A DNA stretch of 10,112 nt from the NCBI GenBank assembly GCA_945870115.1, contig CAMBRH010000116.1:1-10112 (forward strand), read 5' to 3'. The notes under the pieces are model-generated. The model saw only the letters and a program-made list of their open reading frames with translations. It was not told where the DNA came from and did no database searches. Below, in pieces: positions 1 through 5,080 of this stretch (its first letter is position 1; each line of letters opens with the position of its first letter). The translations under genes and the position numbers were made by a program. The stretch is from Chitinophaga pinensis (GTDB taxonomy: Bacteria > Bacteroidota > Bacteroidia > Flavobacteriales_D > Crocinitomicaceae).

Positions 1-243
1 ATTAGAACAATCGTTACAAGTGGAGCAGTTAATGCAGACATCAAAAATGATGGTTCTTTAATTTTAATTACTACAGAAAAAGGTAAAGTAGAATTGCGCA
101 AAGAAAGTGGTTCATTGGTAAGAACAATCTCCACTAGTGACGCTACAAATGCAAAATTTAGTGGTGACGATATTTTAGTTTCGACTGAAAAAGGAAAAAC
201 TGAGCTAAGAAAAGAAAGTGGAAGTTTAATTAGAACAATATAA
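1..243 (+). CDS. WD40-like beta-propeller repeat protein, C-terminal fragment (5' end outside window)
   Basis: Frame 1 is open from the first base to a TAA at 241-243, giving the last 80 residues of a longer protein. They form two adjacent repeats of about 39 and 37 residues. Each has the pattern NA-x(4,5)-D-x(2,3)-L, then TEKGK-x-ELRKESGSL-x-RTI. The spacing resembles bacterial WD40 blades, where a DG turn precedes a strand and a GxxxLW-type strand is followed by GxLxxTL; here the usual W is replaced by R/K-rich sequence. A propeller at the C-terminus often acts as a ligand-sensing or protein-binding part in large multidomain proteins, including NACHT/STAND ATPases. The N-terminal domains cannot be seen, so the protein's role is unknown. 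The next gene starts two bases after the stop, so they are probably co-transcribed. The propeller assignment is moderately secure; any enzymatic partner domain is speculation. Confidence 0.75.
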   Translation: MRTIVTSGAVNADIKNDGSLILITTEKGKVELRKESGSLVRTISTSDATNAKFSGDDILVSTEKGKTELRKESGSLIRTI

Positions 244-245
244 TA

Positions 246-770
246 ATGGAAAATACATCTAGTAGTTCAGTATTTCAACAAGATTTAGAAGTAAAATCAA
301 TAATACCATCACTTAAAAAATATTTCTTAAGTAAAGCAATTCAACTATCTTTAAATGATAAACATTACTTCAATTTAGGCAATAATACAAAAGTTCAAGT
401 TGATTTATGTGATGAGAAAAATAATATTTTTGGAGAAATTTACACATGTGGGGATAAATTACTTTCTGGTCAACAAAGAAAAATTTCAAGTGATATTTTA
501 AAATTATTGACAGTTGAAAAAAATCTCAATAAAACAGCGGAGAAATATTTAGTTTTAACTTATTTTGAACCAAGCAATTTAGGTGATGAAATTCACGAAG
601 ATAAAGACTATGAAATAATTTCTAAATTACTTGGAACGAAGTCTTGGAAAATACGAACTATTCAATCATTTGATTTCAAAGTATTAATTTATTTTTTGAC
701 AGAAAATCAAAAGATTGGATTAGACCAAGTCAAAAAGGCACAAGGTGATAAATTTAGAAACAAATCATGA
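246..770 (+). CDS. Hypothetical protein, possible degenerate PD-(D/E)XK nuclease-like fold
   Basis: This 174-residue soluble protein is not one I recognise by name. The ATG lies two bases after the preceding stop and the TGA overlaps the next ATG (ATGA, 767-770), so it is the middle gene of a coupled operon. There is no signal peptide or membrane segment. A helix near residues 20-35 is followed by a strand with D53, a strand with GEIY (E64), then a helix with GQQRKISSDILKLL (Q76, K79, D83, K86) and a hydrophobic strand (YLVLTYF, 101-107). The order D, then ExY, then a QxxK helix resembles a PD-(D/E)XK core in which the ExK lysine is lost or moved into the helix. That is an inference from pattern only. 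The protein could be an inactive fold relative or an adaptor. Its neighbours (propeller protein, SLOG-UVR protein) suggest work in a shared system. Confidence 0.8.
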   Translation: MENTSSSSVFQQDLEVKSIIPSLKKYFLSKAIQLSLNDKHYFNLGNNTKVQVDLCDEKNNIFGEIYTCGDKLLSGQQRKISSDILKLLTVEKNLNKTAEKYLVLTYFEPSNLGDEIHEDKDYEIISKLLGTKSWKIRTIQSFDFKVLIYFLTENQKIGLDQVKKAQGDKFRNKS

Positions 771-1303
771 GAACAATAGCCATTTCTGCCCCTTACCATT
801 TTTCTAATCAAAAAACACTTTTTGAAAGCCTAGATTCAGTAATCAAAAGTGATGAAAAGATTAAACTGATAACTCCAGCTATCGGCTCTTTATCAAATTT
901 AATTAGAGAGTATGCCGACAATAATGGATTTGAATATGAATTTTATCTTGCCGATTGGTCAAAAGAAGTCAATGCAGACCTTGAACGAGATAAAAGAATA
1001 ATTTCAGATGCAGATGAAATAATTCTTTTTGATGATGGGTGTACTAACAAAATCAATCTTTTAAAACAATGGGCTGAAGAAAAGAACATTCATATTTTTG
1101 ATATTTCAATAACTCCTAATGATTCAGTTAAGTATGCTGAAATTTTGGCTAAAGAATTAAGTCATATAACTAACAACAATGAAATTATAGCCGCGATTGA
1201 AGAATTTGAAATAGCCAAAGAACAAGCCATAAAAGAGGCTCAATATGAACTGGCTGCTATTCTTCGGGATAAATTGAGAATTTTAAGTATGAGAACGTTC
1301 TAA
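767..1303 (+). CDS. SLOG (YspA/DUF2493-like) domain protein with C-terminal UVR motif
   Basis: A 178-residue protein whose ATG overlaps the previous stop by four bases. Residues 1-113 follow the layout of the YspA/DUF2493 branch of the SLOG Rossmann-like superfamily: an N-terminal strand (MRTIAIS), a helix, a strand ending in TPAIGSLSNL where family members have a glycine-rich nucleotide-binding loop, then LADW, a long charged helix, a strand EIILFDDGCTNK in place of the usual PGGxGT loop, and a last strand IHIFDIS. Residues 139-173 match a UVR motif, with AAILRDKL as its typical ending; UVR motifs mediate protein contacts in UvrB/UvrC and in McsA-type adaptors. SLOG domains are proposed to bind or process nucleotide-derived ligands, often in conflict systems. 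The glycine loops are degenerate here, so ligand binding may differ or be lost. The domain calls are fairly secure; the biological role is unknown. Confidence 0.85.
   Translation: MRTIAISAPYHFSNQKTLFESLDSVIKSDEKIKLITPAIGSLSNLIREYADNNGFEYEFYLADWSKEVNADLERDKRIISDADEIILFDDGCTNKINLLKQWAEEKNIHIFDISITPNDSVKYAEILAKELSHITNNNEIIAAIEEFEIAKEQAIKEAQYELAAILRDKLRILSMRTF
1292..1301. repeat. 10-bp perfect palindrome AGAACGTTCT at the end of the SLOG-UVR gene
   Basis: The sequence AGAACGTTCT is its own reverse complement and covers the last codons (R-T-F) and the first base of the stop codon of the SLOG-UVR gene. It has no loop, so it is unlikely to be a terminator. It could be a protein-binding site or chance. 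Confidence 0.3.
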
Positions 1304-1334
1304 TTTACAATAATAATTTTTAATCGAACATTTT

Positions 1335-1511
1335 TTAGATAGACTTATTATTCTTTTCTTGATTATTCTTATGAATTTGATGTATTACAACTCCTAATAC
1401 AGTAATTATTATCAATGCTGAAATAATTTTTATAGTTCTATCTTTTGTCACTTGAGGTGTAAAATTGTCAAATGAATGGTTGTTTAAATGGTTTGAAAAT
1501 TCTTGACTCAT
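1335..1511 (-). CDS. Small single-span membrane protein (58 aa), hypothetical
   Basis: Reading the minus strand from ATG at 1511 to TAA at 1335 gives a 58-residue protein. The first 25 residues are polar and Asn/His-rich, residues 27-43 form one hydrophobic span (IKIISALIIITVLGVVI), and the tail is charged with many K and N. The start overlaps the TGA of the upstream zinc-finger gene as ATGA (1508-1511), the same junction used between the two preceding genes, which supports real, coupled translation. I do not recognise a family. The form fits a small inner-membrane peptide; a type I-like toxin, a membrane anchor or an accessory subunit are all possible. It ends 31 bases from the stop of the convergent SLOG-UVR gene and no strong terminator hairpin is visible between them. 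Confidence 0.6.
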   Translation of the reverse strand: MSQEFSNHLNNHSFDNFTPQVTKDRTIKIISALIIITVLGVVIHQIHKNNQEKNNKSI

Positions 1512-1912
1512 ATCAATTGTGGTTTTACTTTAATGAAAATATAGGAGTCTTTTACTTTACAAAAAGCATAAGAACCAAAGGAATAGAAAACTGAAGAAAA
1601 TCGGTCATCTTTTATTTGAACTGTGGGCAAATCAAAAGGGAAATTTTCATTTGATAATGTTATTTGTTTTACAGCAAAGTAACCCTTTTCATTTTCCTGG
1701 TAAATACTCAATAAAATTCTGTTTGCTCTCTTTAATTTGGTATCATATCCTTTCGTATGTTTATTTACTTCTGAAGTTATGGCGTTATTATGAGCATTTT
1801 TGCATTGATTTGAACAAAATAATTTATCTTTTCTTCCTACTGCAATTTCATTGCATAAACTAAAGGCGCAAGTCTTATAATATTTGCCTTTGATGTATTT
1901 GGTCTCGCTCAT
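1508..1912 (-). CDS. Zinc-finger protein of mobile-element type, hypothetical
   Basis: A 134-residue protein, second gene of a three-gene minus-strand operon; its ATG overlaps the previous stop (ATGA at 1909-1912) and its TGA overlaps the next start. The N-terminus carries C15-x4-C20 and C33-x3-C37, with FCSNQC around the second pair, which should bind one zinc ion. The same (F/Y)CSN(K/Q)C signature occurs in the zinc-ribbon/HTH protein at 4446-4802. The remaining 90 residues hold a basic stretch (about 50-66) and a beta-rich C-terminus without a recognised domain. Proteins of this type accompany integrases and excisionase-like genes on Bacteroidota islands. A nucleic-acid-binding or regulatory role with the HTH protein encoded just upstream is likely but unproven. 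Confidence 0.75.
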   Translation of the reverse strand: MSETKYIKGKYYKTCAFSLCNEIAVGRKDKLFCSNQCKNAHNNAITSEVNKHTKGYDTKLKRANRILLSIYQENEKGYFAVKQITLSNENFPFDLPTVQIKDDRFSSVFYSFGSYAFCKVKDSYIFIKVKPQLI

Positions 1913-2274
1913 GATTTTTTGGAATTTAAAAAATTTAAAGCTTCAATTTCAATCTCTTGTTTACTTTTTACTTTACTTCTAGAAACATACATTTCTAAAT
2001 CTTTTAATGCAAATAACAATTTTCTGCCTTTTTCTCCGAGCTTATAACAAGTAATTTCACCCAGAGCTACCTTAGAATACATTGTGTTGACTTTAAGTTT
2101 TAGAAAATTTGCGGCTTGAATAACATTTAAAAATTCTTCCTCACCAAAACTAGCATTTGAATACTGACTATTGACAGCTTCAATGATTTTATCAGTTGCC
2201 ATCTTTATTACCCCATCAATATGTAATAATATCTTAGGTAATAATTCGTTTAATTCATCTTCTTTTGTTTTCAT
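1909..2274 (-). CDS. Helix-turn-helix, excisionase/MerR-like DNA-binding protein
   Basis: A 121-residue protein that begins the operon of HTH protein, zinc-finger protein and small membrane protein. Residues 1-45 are a helical lead-in. Residues about 47-97 match a MerR/excisionase-type HTH_17 domain: EEFLNVIQAANFLKLKVNTMY as the two-helix unit, then a basic wing (KLGEKGRKLLF) and the final DLEMYV helix. The C-terminal tail is charged. Such proteins bend DNA as recombination directionality factors or regulate element genes. It carries no zinc cysteines of its own; the zinc domain is encoded by the next gene, whereas at 4446-4802 the two are fused. ATG at 2274 follows an AT-rich leader. Confidence 0.8.
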   Translation of the reverse strand: MKTKEDELNELLPKILLHIDGVIKMATDKIIEAVNSQYSNASFGEEEFLNVIQAANFLKLKVNTMYSKVALGEITCYKLGEKGRKLLFALKDLEMYVSRSKVKSKQEIEIEALNFLNSKKS

Positions 2275-2399
2275 TTTAAATTATTTAATTGATTTATAAT
2301 ACTTTAAATCAAAAATAAGAAAACTTTATAGAAGAAATACTACACAAAATGGGTGGGGCATTGAAACTTAACATAAGGGCATACAAAGTGCATAGCTAT
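2275..2399 (-). promoter_or_regulatory. Upstream region of the HTH operon, weak promoter and G-rich patch
   Basis: This gap of 125 bases lies between the 308-aa gene and the HTH gene. On the minus strand it contains TATTTTTG (2317 to 2310), which matches the Bacteroidota -7 consensus TAnnTTTG, with a TTTG at 2348 to 2345. The 27-base spacing is longer than usual, so the promoter is only tentative. It also holds an isolated G-rich run (GGGTGGGGCA, 2351-2360) in otherwise A/T-rich DNA, and two copies of GCATA split by six bases near 2379-2394. Confidence 0.3.
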
Positions 2400-3326
2400 T
2401 TACGATTTGGCTCTTATTACCCGCTTATCTTTTCTTTCTTTAGCCATAATATATTGTGCTACTTCTAATAAAATTCTACTTCCTTTCCTTGCCTCTTTTG
2501 AACTATTTTTTAATATCTGTAAAACAGAATCATTTAAAAAATTTTCAAATGATTTTGTTTTTACATTGTTAAATTTAAAATTCAAACAAATCCATTGTGA
2601 TAAATCTTTATTTGCTGTATAAAAAATTAGATTATTATATTTTAATCTTTTAAAGAATTCTATAAATTGATTGGCATGTCCATCAAAAGATAATTCACCT
2701 TCAACGTCCCCAAGAAACAAAGCATCACGCAAAAATGATTTTTCTTGTTCAATTTTAAAAAAAGGCATTAATTTCTGATGCAATAAATCTAAAAATTCTC
2801 CGTCAGCTTTAATGAATTTATTCTCTACCTCACTACTTTTGAAATAACTGCTACTACTATAGTCTTTCCTTTTACCCTCTACCCAATTAACTATTTTTTC
2901 TAATCGCAAATTCTTATCTGAAAACATGCTGTTTTTCACACTTTCATAAGCAGTATATTCAACTAAACCAACAAAATTACCTTTTACAGCATAATAATTT
3001 CCCAAAAATAATTTTGATTGAAAACTCAACATAGGTTCAATTTTGTACAAATCAAAAGTTATTAATTTATAAGTCAAAAATGTATGATACAAAATTGAAC
3101 TTGATGGCAAAACGAAATTTCTATATTTCAGATTTTCAGATAAGTCAAGATTGTCATTTTCAGCTTCCTTTATAAGAGCTTTCTCTACTTCTTGTAAAAT
3201 TTCAAATTGATTAGTCCAATCTATTATATCTTCAGACATCATCTTTGCTTTCATTGCATCAAGCAGTTCAAATGCATCAACATCATAAACGTGTCTAATC
3301 ACATACGGAAAATCTATTTTTTTCAT
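2400..3326 (-). CDS. Hypothetical island protein coupled to the integrase gene
   Basis: A 308-residue, mostly helical, soluble protein. Its ATG overlaps the integrase stop by four bases (3323-3326), so the two are translationally coupled. I do not recognise a named family. The first 60 residues are acidic and helical; the middle (about 70-125) is rich in aromatic and hydrophobic residues (SILYHTFLTYKLITFDLYKIE) but has no clear membrane span; a serine-rich linker lies near 155-165. The C-terminal third (about 212-290) has a helix-helix-strand pattern ending in basic residues, with FIEFFKRLKYNNLIFY followed by NKDLSQWICLNF. This is reminiscent of the C-terminal winged-helix part of RteC-like regulators and similar proteins on Bacteroidota elements, but the match is weak. 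Its place in the integrase operon suggests a role in excision, its control, or island maintenance. Confidence 0.75.
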   Translation of the reverse strand: MKKIDFPYVIRHVYDVDAFELLDAMKAKMMSEDIIDWTNQFEILQEVEKALIKEAENDNLDLSENLKYRNFVLPSSSILYHTFLTYKLITFDLYKIEPMLSFQSKLFLGNYYAVKGNFVGLVEYTAYESVKNSMFSDKNLRLEKIVNWVEGKRKDYSSSSYFKSSEVENKFIKADGEFLDLLHQKLMPFFKIEQEKSFLRDALFLGDVEGELSFDGHANQFIEFFKRLKYNNLIFYTANKDLSQWICLNFKFNNVKTKSFENFLNDSVLQILKNSSKEARKGSRILLEVAQYIMAKERKDKRVIRAKS

Positions 3327-4441
3327 AAATTCAATTCTATTACATTAGCAGCAGCAACTTTGGTTTCGCTTAAAATCTTTGTGTAGATCATTGTGGTCTC
3401 TATTCGACTGTGCCCCAACATCTTAGAGACTGTAAAAATATCTACCCCTTTATTTAATAAAAGAGTTGCATAGGTGTGTCTAAAATTATGAAGCGTTATT
3501 TTTTTATGAATACCAGCTTTCAAAACCCATCTCTTTATTTTATCGTTGTTTGAATCACTGTATTTTAATCCTTCAAATATTTTTTCATTATATTCACCTT
3601 TTACACCTAAAAAAGTTATAGATTGAGCGCTTATTGGATGCATCATAATTTCCTTTGTTTTTTGCTGTCTGTTATGAATAAAATACCCACCATCGGTTTC
3701 CTGGATATCTCCCCAAGTAAGCTTTTCAATATCTCCCCATCTGAAACCGCTTAACGCGGAGAACAAAGCTGCATCTTTTAATCGTGGGAGATCGCAATCT
3801 GTTTTTGCTAGTTTTTCTAATTCTTCTTGAGTTAGAAATTCTCGTTTACTTTCAGCCTGCTTGATTCCCTTAACGTTTTTTAATGGGTTTATATTAATCA
3901 AACTGGATTCAAATGCTGCGTTTATGGCAGCTCTAAATTTATTAAAATAACTCACTGCCGAGTTTTGAGCTAATTTCAATCCCTTTACGGTATTCAACCT
4001 ATCAGCACTTAACAAATATTTTTTGAATCCTTCGCAAAATTGAGGAGTTAAATCCTCCATTTTACAATCCCCATTTGAATAGGCAACCAAATAATGAGCC
4101 GCACATGACCAATTATCATAATTTCCTTTACTCTCCATTCTATCTTCGGCCAAACTTTTAAAATATTCTATAAAGTCACGCTTCATATTCCCCATATTAA
4201 ACAAGCCATCTTGGTCGTTTAATTTTTCCCTTTCTCTTATTATTCGGCAAGAATCGGCGAAAAGAAGGTTTACTTTATTTATTGATTTTTCTTCTTTATT
4301 TTTTGGATTGTCGTATAAATACCTTTCTAAGAATTCCCTTCTTGTGGGTTTCCCGTTTTTGCCTTTCAAAGGTGGATAAAAATCCAAATAAAGACTTAAC
4401 ATACCATTAGTTAATTTTCTGGTTCTAACTTTTACTCCCAT
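3323..4441 (-). CDS. Tyrosine recombinase / integrase of an integrative island
   Basis: A 372-residue site-specific recombinase that cuts and rejoins DNA at attachment sites through a covalent phosphotyrosine link. An N-terminal arm-binding region (about 1-75) is followed by a SAM-like core-binding domain (about 85-190) and the catalytic domain (about 200-365). The full catalytic set is visible: R234 in SGFRWGD, a lysine in the beta-hairpin (K261 or K263, RQQKTK), H318 and R321 in HNFRHTYA, H344 in LGHSRIETT and the nucleophile Y353 in MIYTK. Length and layout fit Bacteroidota phage- or transposon-type integrases, and nothing suggests decay. The gene begins four bases after the stop of the zinc-ribbon/HTH gene and overlaps the downstream 308-aa gene, forming a three-gene unit. 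It lies close to the 3' end of mnmE, which is the probable insertion site. Confidence 0.95.
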   Translation of the reverse strand: MGVKVRTRKLTNGMLSLYLDFYPPLKGKNGKPTRREFLERYLYDNPKNKEEKSINKVNLLFADSCRIIREREKLNDQDGLFNMGNMKRDFIEYFKSLAEDRMESKGNYDNWSCAAHYLVAYSNGDCKMEDLTPQFCEGFKKYLLSADRLNTVKGLKLAQNSAVSYFNKFRAAINAAFESSLININPLKNVKGIKQAESKREFLTQEELEKLAKTDCDLPRLKDAALFSALSGFRWGDIEKLTWGDIQETDGGYFIHNRQQKTKEIMMHPISAQSITFLGVKGEYNEKIFEGLKYSDSNNDKIKRWVLKAGIHKKITLHNFRHTYATLLLNKGVDIFTVSKMLGHSRIETTMIYTKILSETKVAAANVIELNL

Positions 4442-4445
4442 AGTT

Positions 4446-4802
4446 TTACATATTTAATAAATTGTCAATTGATTCTCTTTTTATTATTACTCTACTACCA
4501 ATTCTTACTGGTTCAATTAATCCAATGTTCATATAGCGATTTAAACTCATCCTGCTTACTCCAATTAAAAGACAAGCCTCCTTAATGGAAAGAAATTCTT
4601 TAGAAGAAATTAATTTCATGTCGATTGCGGCAGATTTATTATACGCTTCCGCTTGAGCACTTTCTATAGATGCAAGTTTTTTCTTCAGACTTAAAGCTTT
4701 TTTTATGCATTTATTTGAACAATATTTTGTCACCTGTGTCTTGGCAATGAAATTACCATTGCATATTATACACTGTTTAGAAATTTCGATTGTAGATTTC
4801 AT
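4446..4802 (-). CDS. Zinc-ribbon and helix-turn-helix protein, excisionase-like
   Basis: A 118-residue protein that begins the integrase operon. The N-terminus forms a zinc ribbon with C11-x2-C14 and C28-x3-C32 (YCSNKC). A basic, probably coiled helix follows (about 33-60), then an HTH_17/MerR-type domain at about 69-118: EFLSIKEACLLIGVSRMSLN as the recognition unit, the wing VRIGSRVIIKR, and the final helix SIDNLL. The family includes recombination directionality factors and small regulators of Bacteroidota mobile elements. Four bases separate its stop from the integrase start. It reads from a candidate promoter at 4920-4963, which is overlapped by repeated GGTACA boxes; self-regulation through those boxes is a reasonable inference. 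It could be an excisionase, a repressor, or both. Confidence 0.85.
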   Translation of the reverse strand: MKSTIEISKQCIICNGNFIAKTQVTKYCSNKCIKKALSLKKKLASIESAQAEAYNKSAAIDMKLISSKEFLSIKEACLLIGVSRMSLNRYMNIGLIEPVRIGSRVIIKRESIDNLLNM

Positions 4803-4846
4803 TTTTTATAATTTTGCCTAATTTGTTGTAACTATTTGTATTTTCC

Positions 4847-4941
4847 TGTACCCCATTGTTGCCTTTTTTTTGGGGAAATGTCGAGGTACAAAATTTTAAA
4901 ATTTTTGTACCTTTCAAACCAAAGGTACAACAAAGGTACAA
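4847..4941. promoter_or_regulatory. Cluster of five GGTACA boxes in the island end region
   Basis: Five copies of GGTACA lie within 94 bases: minus strand at 4847-4852 and 4906-4911, plus strand at 4885-4890, 4924-4929 and 4935-4940. The last two sit in perfect AAAGGTACAA direct repeats (4921-4930 and 4932-4941) spaced 11 bases apart, about one helical turn. The copies at 4885 and 4906 face each other and form a near-palindrome (4885-4911). I noticed only one other copy in the window, inside mnmE (5696-5701). Such clusters usually bind a protein repeatedly. Candidates are the integrase arm domain, the HTH protein at 4446-4802, or both. Confidence 0.65.
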
Positions 4942-4963
4942 ATATTATATTAATCCATACAAA
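4920..4963 (-). promoter_or_regulatory. Candidate promoter of the HTH-integrase operon
   Basis: On the minus strand, TTTG (4963 to 4960) is followed after 21 bases by TACCTTTG (4938 to 4931). This fits the Bacteroidota primary sigma factor consensus of TTTG, a spacer of about 19-21 and TAnnTTTG. A second TACCTTTG lies 11 bases further on (4927 to 4920). Both -7 boxes are part of the GGTACA repeats, so a protein bound there should block or alter transcription. Transcription would begin near 4924, leaving a leader of about 120 bases before the ATG at 4802. Confidence 0.5.
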
Positions 4964-5022
4964 TCAATATGAAATAATATTATCAACAAATATACGTAAA
5001 ACTTTTAAAATAAGGAGTTTAC

Positions 5023-5050
5023 TAATATTAATTCAGATTAATTAATATTA
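5023..5050. repeat. Perfect 11-bp A/T inverted repeat next to the mnmE 3' end
   Basis: TAATATTAATT (5023-5033) and its exact reverse complement AATTAATATTA (5040-5050) flank a six-base loop. The arm contains only A and T and no T-run follows on the minus strand, so it is a poor intrinsic terminator. It lies 12 bases outside the proposed attachment core and might be a recombinase core-flanking site, a weak mnmE 3' end structure, or a by-product of base composition. Confidence 0.35.
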
Positions 5051-5062
5051 AGAAAGAGGGGG

Positions 5063-5080
5063 TTATTTCCCGATACAAAA
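5063..5080 (-). other. Probable attachment site core (3' end of mnmE)
   Basis: The last 18 bases of mnmE, encoding the conserved end F-C-I-G-K and stop, read TTTTGTATCGGGAAATAA on the minus strand. From memory, the 18-bp core used by Salmonella genomic island 1 at the end of trmE/mnmE is TTCTGTATTGGGAAGTAA, which would match at 15 of 18 positions. A tyrosine recombinase gene, an excisionase-like gene and repeated binding boxes lie immediately on the other side. No second copy of this core is in the window, so the far end of the island should lie to the left. Confidence 0.55.

Noticed and set aside
1292..1334. Terminator between the convergent operons
   Set aside because: The AGAACGTTCT palindrome has no loop, and no stem followed by a T-run was found.
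1651..1863. Plus-strand open frame opposite the zinc-finger gene
   Set aside because: It is the antisense of a gene supported by cysteine motifs and by overlap with both neighbours.
2407..2622. Plus-strand open frame opposite the 308-aa gene
   Set aside because: Antisense to a longer frame that is coupled to the integrase; no domain visible.
4836..5045. Plus-strand open frame in the island end region
   Set aside because: The peptide has no recognisable domain and biased composition. It overlaps the GGTACA boxes and candidate promoter, so a non-coding reading is better.
1..5062. Second copy of the mnmE-end attachment core inside the window
   Set aside because: I searched for CCCGATACA and GGGAAATAA on both strands and found no other copy, so the far end is placed outside the window.
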